A stretch of 64,000 nucleotides of DNA. It comes from Brachionus koreanus. Lineage: Eukaryota > Rotifera > Eurotatoria > Ploima > Brachionidae. This document shows, piece after piece, positions 9,250 to 19,924 of the stretch. Position 1 is the stretch's first letter; each line of letters begins with the position of its first letter. The notes under the pieces are model-generated. The model searched no databases and was not told the DNA's origin. It saw only the letters and a program-made list of their open reading frames with translations. Location: assembly GCA_016987375.1 (NCBI GenBank), contig PJRA01000493.1, positions 106,052-170,051 of the forward strand, written 5' to 3'. Both the position numbers and the translations under genes were made by a program.

Positions 9250-12148
9250 ATCTTTGAAAATAAAAAAATAAAAATGAAAGTGAAAAAAGTTTTAATTTTC
9301 TAAATTGAGCTAGTCCAAAACCAATTTAATTTTAATATTATTGCAGGTTTACATTCTATTAATTGAAAAATTTCTATTAGAAATAAAGATCTTTTTTCTA
9401 TTTATAAATTGTGCTAAACTAATAAAACGTTCAGCATTTTTCTAAGAGATTTCTGAGAAACTTAAACGAAAAATCATGCTTCTAATTTTATTAAAAAAAT
9501 TAGCATAATCAATATACAGAATCTAATATTTTTAAAAAATCCTGTCTTTTGATAAGTACACAATCCAGGGACTTATTTAATTTAATATATTTAAATAAAT
9601 TTATCTATTTACATGGTAAACTATGAATTCTTTTCTATACTTGATTTATTTCTATAGAAAAAATTTCTATAAACAATTTCTAATTTCTAAAAAATTATAA
9701 ATAGCTAATTTAAAATAAAAAATGCCAATTTAATAATTAATTAATATATTTAATTTAAAAAAAATGAATTTCAATAAAAAAAAACTTAATAAAATAATGA
9801 ATTATTTATTTTAAGTTTTTAAACTAGAATAAATTATGTCTATTGAAGAATTTAATCGGTCTATAAGCAAACCCAGTTGTTTTAATTGAATAAAATTTCA
9901 GTTTAAAAAAACATGTTTTCTTGAATTATCACTGAGTCATTAGCTTATTAACTGATGCACAAAGATAAGTAAGAATTATACTTGTCACGTATCTCAGAAG
10001 CTAGAGGCTTCGAAATGCTGACAAATACATTTATCACCTAAAGCACATCTTGACTTGATTATAGACCTGTGTGACAAGGATACAGGTTCAAATAGAGATT
10101 CAATTCTTAGAACTACAGAACGTTCAAATACTTTAAATCTTTTAAAAAAGTATATTGTATTCTTATTAAACCGGTAATAAATTTTATAAAATAATTTTTG
10201 ATTTTACTTTTTAAATTTATTGCTAATTGAATAAAATATTTTAACTAAAGAATTACTTTTCAGAAGATATAAATAATGAAAATATTAAAAAGCAAAAAAA
10301 AATTCGAATTAAAAATTATTTCTGAACTTTTTGTACTTTATAGTAACGTAATTGCTCGATTTTTAAGACATTTAATTTTATGACATAATGCACAATAATG
10401 AAATATTCTTTTATAAAGAATACTGGTTAAAATTTTTGATTTAAGGCATGTTCTTAATTTCGAAAATCCAACTTTTTGCATTTCTTCGACTTTTAGTTCA
10501 TGTCACAGGTTAAAAAATTTAAACTAGTGTTCGATATAAAAAGACTTGATGGAGAATTACATGTATTAGAGTATTAGATGGAGAATGATCTTAAAAATTA
10601 AAAAAAAGAGATAAAATACAATGATTCTTTAAACATGAGGATTTATTTTGAATTTAGAAGACAAAATAAAACTTTTTTTCAAAGGAAACTGTTTTAAAAA
10701 ATTATGCAAAAGTACAAACCGCTCGAAGCTATAAAATGGAACTTATTTGTATTTAGAAATAAAAAGGTTCTCATTACATGCTAAAAGAATTACTTTTTCT
10801 AATTCTGGAAACACATTCTCGTATTACAAGAACGGCAAAAATTTTTTTAAGCAATTTTTCAAATATAACAAATTCAATAATTATGATTTTTTTTAAATAT
10901 TAATTCATTTATTAAAATATTTAATAAATTGAAATAACTAAAAAAGAAGAATTCGAATTTTAAAATACATATATTAAACTTGAGCCTAAATTCTAAAAAA
11001 AAATGCCCATATAGCCAAATGATTTATAAAAGTAAATAAAAGATTTTGCTTTTTAGATCTATTATTAGCCTTAATTTAAGATAAAAATTTCTTTTGATTT
11101 TTGATAAATTAAATTTTTTGAAATTATCAAGGTTTAAAGATATTTTATAGATTTCACCAAGGAATTTTGTAAGAAATTTGAAGAATTTTTGTTTATATTT
11201 TCAAAAATTTTTAGATAAAGATTCACGATAACCGAGATACTTACAAGATTTTTAAGAAATTGATCGACTGAAAAAAAATAGCTTAAAAATTTAATTTATT
11301 TTTTTCTTTGATTTAGGCTGGAAAAAACCACCCAGTCACAAAATAAACGATGATTAATCGATGAAAATTGATAGATGAATCGTAATTCTACGATGAAATT
11401 TAGAATATTTCATCGAGCATAATCGATTAAATTATTATTTGATTAAATAAAATTTTATATTTTTATAAAAAAATATTTTTAGGATTTTAATTAAAAGTTT
11501 TATTTTTAGATTTTTTTTCTGCAAAAATTTTTTTGAGCAAATAATTTTTTTGAAATAATTTAGCAAAAAATTTTGTTAGAATTTTATTTAATCGATTATG
11601 TCCGATGAAATATTCTAATTTTCATCATAGAATTACGATGAAATGGTTCCTAACTCATTAATGATTCATCTATCAATTTTCATCGATTAATCATCGTTTA
11701 TTTTGTGACTGGATACCCAAATATTGAATAATTGCTCAAGGATTTAGAACAGTTAGTCATAAAAAAAAGTAAAATCAAAACCCATTAAGAATAATAGAAA
11801 CAGAAGATTAGATAAAAATGAAATTAAGAAAAGTTCCAGTTTTGACATACTATTGATACAAATTTAAATTTAAGGCTTTAATTGCGTTATTAATCTTTTG
11901 ACTTTAAAACCCTAAAAATTTTTAATTTCAAAGATTTGGATTTTTTTAATTTAAATTTTTAATTATCTAAATTAATGTTAAATGGAATTTTTTTTATATC
12001 TTTAAAACAAATTTATATTAATTTTTTTTATTTAGTAATTTAAATTTATATTACAAATCAATTTAACTTTCTAATAATTCAGATTATAATTTTTTAAATT
12101 TAATTAAGTAAAAAACATTTTATAAAAATAATAAAATAAATAAATTAG
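9250..12148. other. Gene-poor region with an inverted-repeat element
   Basis: No exon is supported in 2.9 kb. The main structure is the long inverted-repeat element at 11332-11712. The rest is AT-rich and unremarkable to eye. A minus-strand AATAAA at 12017-12022 may serve the GCLC gene. Confidence 0.5.
11332..11712. mobile_element. MITE/foldback element with long near-perfect terminal inverted repeats
   Basis: The first 50 bases (from CCAGTCACAAAATAAACG) match the last 50 in reverse complement exactly. The arms then stay paired for about 55 more bases with few differences, after a 25-26-base insertion in the right arm (next to 11640-11665). A short AT-rich centre separates the arms. There is no coding sequence. 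No clear target duplication is visible, so the superfamily is uncertain; CAG ends would suit hAT. Confidence 0.85.
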
Positions 12149-14034
12149 TCAACAATTTTCATCAAAAATCATTTCGGGACATGATATCTTTCGGTTCGTG
12201 ATCAAATAAATGTGCCAAATAAGATCATAATTGATATCAGAGTGAACTATTGAATCGTGTTGATATTTTGGATGATCATTGATAAATTTTCTAATATAAT
12301 TAGCTGGAGTCATTAGTGTTCCTTTAGCTCGCAAACTTATTAATTTAATGTACTGCTTTAGTTTACATAAAGTAAACGCCTCCAAGTTTTCCATCATATA
12401 CAAATAGTCAAACAAAATTTGGCTCAAGCCTTTAAATTCATCATTCCCATTAATAATCTCATCAATGTTCATTTCGACTAAATCACATTTTTTTTCCTTT
12501 AAATCCAGATCTTCTTGATCAAAAGCATTTTTTCTAAAATAAAATTTTTGCTCCAAACAAGCATTTCTTTTTTGAGCTCTCTTCATATTTTCATCTATCT
12601 TACTAATTGGTATTAAAAAGTTAAGATTGAATTGTTTGATTGCATGCACCAATAAGATAACAAAAGCACAGAAGGCGCTGTTTTCAAACGAAGTAAACTG
12701 TAGTTCAACTGGTCGAAATTCAACTCGCCATCCAATTTTTTCATCATTGTCTCTAATTGGGGGAGGCTTAAACCTCATCGATTGCCAATTAGTTGATTGA
12801 ATATTCTCGAAAGAGTCCACATCTTGATCATCTTCGCTAACTAATTTTTCTTTAAAAATAGCAATTGGATCTCTGGTAAACAAATGGCTTATATGCTCTG
12901 CCAAGCTTTTGTCAACACTATTCTCGAGTAATTTCTCATAAAATTCCATTTCTTTAGTGAACTCAATATCATTATAAAGCTGCCCGGATTGGCTTAGGTA
13001 TAAATCAACTGAATCATATCTAGACTTATAAATGCGATATTGACCTTGTTTCAAAGGTATATTTCCGAGCTCTTCTTCAGTTCGGTCATCCACAGATCCA
13101 CTTATAACACTCCAGCGGCAATCTATGTCACATAAATAGCCTCTCCAAATGGGCGAACCTGCACTCAATGCTAAAAAAATAGGTGTTAGCGGTAAAAGCT
13201 GGTCATATAAGTGCTTTGCTTCATCTATTGATTCAGCTTGAAATGTTGCTTGAAGACATGAACATCCCATTCCAAATCCAGTAGCATCTATTTTTAAAAT
13301 AATTAAAACATTTTTTTTTTTAAATTCGATTTACCCAAATATATATGGTCTTCTTTTACCAAATATTGACAATCCGAATCGTCAAAACATGGTAAAATTT
13401 CCAAAAATGGGCTCATGGTGTTAATATCTTTGAAAATGGGAATATAAATAGAAACATTTTTATTTTTCCTTTCTCTAATATTCCTAGACAAAGTTCTAAA
13501 GCGCGGATGACCATTGAATATAATTTCATCCGGATAAAATATCGATTTAGATATTTGATCATTTTGACTAGGTTTGTAAGAAGGAAAAGTGAATTCATTA
13601 CAACCCAAAAGTGGAAAACAAGTAAGAGAAATAACGTGTTCATTTTTATCGAGCAAGGACTCAATTGTTTTTCTTCTCATATCCATATTATCTTCCAAAT
13701 ATTTGAATTCATTTAAATCACATGAGAATGGTTCTTTTGGTGTGGATTCAACCATGTAGCTTGCATATTCAGGTTGAAAAAAAGCTATTTTGGAGTCTTT
13801 AAGCAATTCTATAATCTTTTCTGCTTTGAGCAAAAGTTTAGCTTTTTTCTCATTGTGGTTAAAGTGTATCAAAGTGAACTCAATTTCATCGCCCCATTTG
13901 AACGGACAATTATGAATGTGTTTAAATCTATTGTAGATTCGGATAAATTGTTCAATGCCTAATTTTCGGACATTCCAAGAGTTTTTTTTGGTTTCAATCC
14001 AATCAAGTGGTGTGCCAGAGCTTAAAAGACCCAT
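12149..14034 (-). CDS. GCLC: Glutamate-cysteine ligase catalytic subunit
   Basis: Two exons, 14034-13335 and 13287-12149, separated by a 47-nt intron, give 612 residues (human GCLC 637). The enzyme joins glutamate and cysteine with ATP, the rate-limiting step of glutathione synthesis in the cytosol. The N-terminus MGLLSSGTPLDWIETK is family-typical. WGDEIEF carries the metal-binding Glu50 and Glu52. Further conserved blocks are FPDEIIFN-like YPDEIIFNGHPRF, DIDCRWSVISGSVDDRT, FENIQSTNWQSMRFKPPP, WRVEFRPVELQ and IPISKIDENMKRAQKR. The splice restores HIYLDATGFGMGCSCLQATF, which spans the intron and matches the family, so the join is secure. The second exon also begins an open frame at an internal ATG, but that is not the real start. 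C-terminal about 25 residues are shorter than in human. No modifier subunit gene is in the window. Confidence 0.97.
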
Positions 14035-15461
14035 TTCATTAAGAAAAAAGAGAATGAAATTTTAATTTTATTTTGAGTATTTTTAGCAAAATTAGATACG
14101 TCATATTATCCAAAGGTATGTAAAAATTTCTAAAATTTCTTAAATTCTTATATATTATGCCATGAAAAAATAAGCAATTTCGATTAAAGAACTATTTAAC
14201 TTAATTATAATTATTTTTAACAATAAAAATGAAATAAAATTTGTTAGAATGGTCGAGAACAACTCACTAAATATCAAAATATATATGTCGAGCAGAAATT
14301 ATCTCCAAGAATAAATATGTATGCAGGAATCGAATAGAATAATTAAAAGCAGTGAAATTGGAGAAGAAGAAAAATAGTTTATGATCGAATTTTAATGACC
14401 ATGTTCTAATATTATCAATAAAGTACAGATTCTGATTAATAAGACATTTACGAATTTGATCTAATTGTATTCGTGTCTCCTTTTTTAGAGCAGAATGCAA
14501 ATAATTTTAAACTTTTATTTTTTTCATATTTTTAGACTTGCATTATTTAAGAAAATTAAAAAAGCTCTTACAAATTATTTTTTGATAAACAAAATAAAAA
14601 TTAAAAATTTTCTGAAATATTGCACAAAAAATCTAAAAATATGAAAAAATTAAAAAATTTAAAATTATTTTCATTTAACCTTTTTTAGCGCTTTAATATC
14701 AATAATGAATGTTGTAAACAAAATTACCATTTAATAGATTTTTTATTCACTATAATTTTTGTTTTTTATTTTCCGAAAAAGTAAGCCTTTATCAATCTGA
14801 AGTGGAAAAAAAAAATTAAAATTTTAGAGTTAGCTCTTTTTTTCAATGTATTTTTTTTTAATAGGAGAAAAATTTTTTATAAAGTCAATAATTTTAAATT
14901 TTTCTTTTTGAATTAAGAAAAAGAATTCAGATTTTAAAATTAATTGAATTATTTGATACTTTTTTAAAATTGTAAATTATTAAATCGAGTAGTGTTGAGA
15001 GCCGTCAGTAAAAGCTATTGAAGTTTCATATATGAAAATTTGATATAAAAAAGAATTAAGTTTAAAAAAATTTGCTCTGATTTAGAGAATAAAGAATTTT
15101 TAAATACAAATATCAACTTTAATTATGCCGCCAAACACTAAGACCATGAATGAACGGTCACTTAAAAATATGATCGACTTTTTTTCAGAATTTTGATTAA
15201 AAAATGGGTTTTTCATAATTTATCCATTCCTCGGTGACCGTAAGGAATCAAAAACTAGAAAAAAAAAACAACAAAAAATTCTATTTTTGATAAAAGTCAA
15301 GTTTAACGCCACTTAGGACACATTAGGAATATGTTGTTATGCTTCAAATTTTGTTCTTTTTAAGAATGTGTGTGATATGGGAACCTTTCAATAGAAGTTA
15401 AATTTAGGAAAAATTCAGGGGTTTCCTGTTCTTACTGTAAACAAAATTGATATTAATGTTC

Positions 15462-15682
15462 GGTAGCGTCAGCGGCAACCACTAGACCGCAAAAACTTTG
15501 TGTTGTCCGTTTTGATGGCCACATGGGTTAAATTTTTTTTTTCTAAATTTTATTGTTTTTTCTTAAACTCAATTCTATTAAATTTTCATATTTGAAATTT
15601 TTTTTAATTTTATTTTTGAACACGGTCATAAAAACGGCCAACACCATTTTTTGGCGGTCTAGCGGCCGCCACTGACGGTACC
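15462..15682. mobile_element. GC-rich terminal-inverted-repeat MITE
   Basis: The left end GGTAGCGTCAGCGGCAACC pairs with the right end (reverse complement GGTACCGTCAGTGGCGGCC). Complementarity with mismatches runs about 75 bases, through CTAGACCGC and TTGNCCGTTTT. The arms are close to half G+C in a region that is otherwise about a quarter. No target duplication is obvious. It sits 70 bases before a MULE transposase remnant, which may or may not be related. Confidence 0.75.
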
Positions 15683-15750
15683 CAACACGAAATTTTATTG
15701 AATGGTGTTAAAATAGGATTAGAGAAGATATGAAAAGAATATATTGATCC

Positions 15751-16030
15751 ATCAGCTCAAGTCTGTGATGCTGCATTAGCTATTACTGATTGTTTTTCTA
15801 AAGCTTTTCATAACGTTTCATATCAGTCGTCCAAGTTGCCAAAATCTGAATATGAATTTTTGAATATGTTAAACAATTCAATATATGGTTAATAGAGAGA
15901 ATGCTGATGTTTGGAGTAATGCTAAATGAAGCTGCCCAATTTATTATAGGAAATACATATGCAAGCATGTAGTTGGTTTAACGATTGTTTTAAAGAAGCT
16001 AAAACTCCTACTACAGCCAAAAAATAACAT
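15751..16030 (+). pseudogene. Decayed MULE-type transposase with SWIM zinc finger
   Basis: Two frames survive. The first reads IDPSAQVCDAALAITDCF, the MULE transposase block around a catalytic aspartate, and ends in a stop near 15891. The second, in another frame, reads SCPIYYRKYICKHVVGL, the CxCx(n)CxH SWIM zinc finger with its first cysteine lost at an internal stop (about 15930). No intact gene can be joined. Motif recognition is from family knowledge; the frames and stops are seen directly. Confidence 0.65.
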
Positions 16031-16898
16031 GAGAGACCGAATTTATTTAGCCAGAAAAAATTTTCAAAAAAATTTATTTTTTTTTAGTTCTTAATATTTT
16101 ATTTTATTTTAATCAATTTTTTTTACTTACTTTTAAATCTAAGTGTGGTTAAATTTTTTTTATTGTGGTAGAAATATTATATTTAATATATGCTCAATTA
16201 ATTTTAAATATAAATTTTTTGATAGAAACAATGATTAATACCGTAATATTTTGCGAGATTTGCATGGAATAACTAAATTTTAGGCAAATTAAAACTATTT
16301 TTAATTACTTTATTTAATTTTTTAGTTTTTTTTTAATGCTAATTTTTAAACCATTCCTCAAAAACTTGTCGCTAATGCGTGTACTAAAGTTTAAGAATCA
16401 AAAGTTATCCCATCGCACGAGTTTACGATAATTTTATTAAAATTAATTATTTTTTAGTTAATATTGGTTCCTAGTTTAATCAAGGAAATTTAATTAAAAA
16501 AAAAAATTATTTGAATTAAAACTAAATCTTTCCAGAAAATAAAAAACATGATTTTCCAAAAAATCAAAAAAATTAAGATAATATTTTCTATCTTCTAATT
16601 CGTTTAGGGCTTTATCTTTAAAAATATTCTGAAATAATTTGTTTACTCTACTCCTTAAAAAAATAGTTGATGATTAAACTTGAAACTTAAATACACATTA
16701 ATAAATGGCTTTATTTAATTGAGAATTATCTATATTATAAAATTTTGTAAAAAGTTTACTTTTGATAAATTAAAATTTTGATAATTTGGAAAAAAATTAA
16801 AGATAAATAAAAAAATCGTTTATAAAATTTTAATTATCTTTTTTTTCTTTTCAATATTTGATAAACAATAAGTCTAAACAATATTTTTTGATCAAATT

Positions 16899-18212
16899 AT
16901 GAAAAAAAGTTTTATCACTTTTCTTTGGCTTTTTCATTTTAGCCATCAACAACTTTCTGAATGGTGTTTCTATGACCGATCAAAACTAGAACTTAAATGC
17001 GACAATTTTACCGATTTCAAAAATTTAAATTTTGAAAGCTTAAACGACTCTATTTCTATTAAACATTTGTATTTAAAACCCGAAAGCCAGCTTGATTTCG
17101 ATTATCTTGCGGCTTTTCAATTAGACCAAATTACCAGACTTGTCCAAAAACAATCGACGATAACTCTGAAAAATTTTAAAAGTTTTGACGCGTCAATAAA
17201 TGAATTTCTTATTTGGCAATCAGCTTCTATCTTTATTGATGAATCTAAATTAAATTTTACGAACAATGAAGAACAATTCAGCTGTGATCTAAGCAAATCA
17301 AGTGTGGTTAAATTTTTTCGAAATTTTAAGGAAATTCAATTTGGTAAGAATGTTGAATATGAAGAACTATTTTGTCCTATTTTATTCTATCGAATTAATT
17401 TACAAAGCTTGCACCTTTCCAACATAAATTCTAATATCTTTTCAACGATAGAATTTGATGTTAGTAATTCACTCTACTCGAATATAGCCAATTTAATTAT
17501 CAAAGATTCCGAATTAGAATATTTAGATTCTTCGTTGCTAGACAAAAAAATTTTCGGAAATTTAAAGTCGTTTTCATATTCGAGCAATTCAGAAAATGTA
17601 ACATTTTCAATTCAAAATCAGGTTTTTAGCAGTTTTAGTCAAATTCAATCTTTCGAGATATCTTTGAATAATTTTGCTGATTTTGTTTTGCAAACCAATT
17701 TAACATGGCTAAAAAATGCTGGCTCTCAAGAATTTCAATTAATTTTAAATGATAATTCTAAATCCTATGTTTATCCGGAAAAAGATTTTTGTATATTTTA
17801 CAATTCTTTGAGCAAAAAAAATTTTACTTCAAGTATTTTTACGAGCGAAACAGCTGAATGTTCTTGTACTTTAGTTTGGTTGCTAAAAAGTGGTAGATTA
17901 AAATCGACAAGCAACGTGAAAAAGTGTGAGAAAGATTTTGAAGAGCTATTTAAAAATTGTTCATTTGATGAAAAAATTGATGAATGTAATCCATATACAA
18001 CAACGACAACAACTACAACCACAACAATAACATTTGAAAAGCAGAGTGTTAGTATGGAAAAAGAGATTATCTGGTCTATCATTCCAGCCTTGATTGGCCT
18101 AGTTGGTGTTTTACTCTTTATTCCGTTTGTAGCATATTATATTTATTATATTAGGAGAAAGAATTATAGAAAAAAATATCCTCATGAAAAGGAAAATGTA
18201 AATTATTATTAA
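16899..18212 (+). CDS. Receptor-like membrane protein: signal peptide, LRR-like ectodomain, Thr stalk, one TM
   Basis: A single-exon, 437-residue protein. Residues 1-17 are a signal peptide (MKKSFITFLWLFHFSHQ). The ectodomain has irregular leucine-rich-repeat-like phrases (for example LQSLHLSNINSNIFSTI) and ends in a cysteine cluster CSCTLVWLL...KKCEKDFEELFKNC that resembles an LRR C-terminal cap. A pure threonine run (about 367-376), encoded by an ACA/ACG/ACC/ACT repeat at about 17996-18030, forms a likely O-glycosylated stalk. One membrane helix follows (about 389-418), then a short basic tail RRKNYRKKYPHEKENVNYY. Many N-glycosylation sites are present in the ectodomain. It lies alone between transposon remnants. 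The function is unknown; adhesion or recognition is a guess from the layout. The minus-strand poly-valine frame here is only the complement of the Thr run. Confidence 0.8.
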   Translation: MKKSFITFLWLFHFSHQQLSEWCFYDRSKLELKCDNFTDFKNLNFESLNDSISIKHLYLKPESQLDFDYLAAFQLDQITRLVQKQSTITLKNFKSFDASINEFLIWQSASIFIDESKLNFTNNEEQFSCDLSKSSVVKFFRNFKEIQFGKNVEYEELFCPILFYRINLQSLHLSNINSNIFSTIEFDVSNSLYSNIANLIIKDSELEYLDSSLLDKKIFGNLKSFSYSSNSENVTFSIQNQVFSSFSQIQSFEISLNNFADFVLQTNLTWLKNAGSQEFQLILNDNSKSYVYPEKDFCIFYNSLSKKNFTSSIFTSETAECSCTLVWLLKSGRLKSTSNVKKCEKDFEELFKNCSFDEKIDECNPYTTTTTTTTTTITFEKQSVSMEKEIIWSIIPALIGLVGVLLFIPFVAYYIYYIRRKNYRKKYPHEKENVNYY

Positions 18213-18950
18213 AACATAATTCAAATTGATATATTTATTTTTTGTCTATTTAAATAAAAAAATTTAATTAAGAATTCTTTTATCTATCATTTTGGAACAA
18301 AAAGTTGAAAAATAAGCTTTATTAAAAGTCAAATATTAAATTTCAAATTTTAGTCTATTTGAATTTATCGAGAAACAAATGATTTTAAATAAATTAAAGA
18401 AATAAGCTCAAAAATAGTTTTAAAAGTATAATGGACTGGTAAAGCCTTAAAAGAATTAAATTTTAATTGTCGATTGATGGTCCAAATGATAGCATTAGAT
18501 TGCATAAAACTTTAGGCTACAAAAATATTTATCAAGAGAAATGTCAGCTGGAACTTTTTAAATTGGATTTATGAAAAATATAAATCAGCTTCATGTAAAT
18601 GCTCTTCTTGTCAAGACAATAAATATATTAGTATCTGAATTACAATTTTAAAAGTATGTTCATGTATGATAAAAATATCAGAATTTTTAATAAAAAATAT
18701 ATTACATATTCTTATTCTTAGGTTAAATCTTTGAATTTGTATAAAAAAAAATATTTTTAGATTTTATTTTAAAATAATCAAAAATAAATAAAAAATATGG
18801 TTTTTTAATTTTAAAATTGATTTTAATTTCAAGTTATGAGTAAAATGACAAAAGTAAATATGTAATAAATAAAATAAAAAGTAATACACAATAAAATGTA
18901 AAACAAATAAAAATTTTGATACTGTGATTTTATTATTAGCTATAGCAGTT
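18213..18950. other. Intergenic, no supported gene
   Basis: AT-rich. A stretch near 18450-18620 has somewhat gene-like composition but broken frames, possibly old transposon sequence. I could not name it. Confidence 0.4.
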
Positions 18951-18954
18951 ACTC

Positions 18955-19690
18955 GTGAAATATGTCTAGTGGAAAATGAAAATGTGCTTAAAGTATGAAG
19001 GGTACAAGATTGGTTTAAAGAAATTTAATAGTGGTAATATGAGCCTTCAGATGAAGAAAAAGTCAGCCATTATCGATTAGAAAGCTCTTCTTCTAATACC
19101 AACTGTTGAGAGCAAACTCAAGTTTAGTTACTCGCCAATTATCAAATGAGCTTTATACATAAAAAAAATTCTCTAGATGAACGGTTTTTCAAACAGATCA
19201 TTACTTGTTATAAGAAATGAATCTATTTTTGAAATTATGGTAACAGAAATCAATAGTTAGACCTATTTCAACTAGTTCTGTCAGTCATGAAAAGGGGATG
19301 CTTAGATAAAAATGTAATTTTGTGTGTTTGATGTAATTCCAAAAGGGTAATACACTTTGAGCTGATTTCAAACGGTTGTACTACAAATGCAGAACCTCAA
19401 TCGTAGCAATTAGAAGAACATTAAAGCTTGAAGAACAATGTCAAAATAAAAGAACTGGAAGGGATTGAATTTCTTCCTCATTCAGCATAAAGCCAACACT
19501 TCTTCTGATTATCATCTTTTTCCACTCAATGGCTCATTTTCTTAGAGAACGGCATTTTATTGACCAAGACAAGAGTTTAAGACGGGAGTCATGAGTTTTT
19601 TTGACTCCAAAGGCATGAAGACAGGAATCGAACTAATCGCTGATAGATGGCCAAATACTTAAGAGAATAATGGTTCATAAAAAGTTAGAA
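18955..19690 (+). pseudogene. Decayed mariner transposase
   Basis: Broken plus-strand frames line up with mariner transposase in order. The N-terminal helix-turn-helix part reads ENVLKV*RVQDWFKEI near 18970. The C-terminal part reads EFLPHSA, then HSMAHFLRERHFIDQD and a degenerate GIEQLADRW-like stretch, near 19455-19660. At least eight in-frame stops and several frame shifts show it is long dead. Family assignment rests on the motif order; the middle catalytic region is not readable. Confidence 0.7.
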
Positions 19691-19924
19691 AAAAATGAAA
19701 AATTTTTTGACTCACTCTAACAATTCTGGGCAAGATTGTTGTAGCATAAAATTTACACCACTTTCCTTGAAATTAAAAAAAACTGCATATTTAAGTTAAC
19801 ATTAGTTAACAAGACTACAAAAAGTTTAAGTTGTCAAGGAAACTAGTTTATTCTTATTAAAATTTTAAGTAAAAACATTTAAAACTATTTTATTCGAGTA
19901 TTTAGATAATTTTTACATTTAATT

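Larger units (their letters stand above)
14035..16898. other. Intergenic region with transposon remnants
   Basis: Holds the inverted-repeat element at 15462-15682 and a MULE transposase remnant at 15751-16030. A 77-codon minus-strand frame (14267-14500) is not recognised and has no supporting features. Short inverted words CGGTCAC/GTGACCG occur near 15155 and 15233. Confidence 0.5.

Noticed and set aside
14267..14500. 77-codon minus-strand frame upstream of GCLC
   Set aside because: No homology, signal peptide or splice context; AT-rich chance frames of this size are common here.
17798..18082. Minus-strand protein with a long valine run
   Set aside because: It is only the complement of the threonine repeat in the receptor-like gene.
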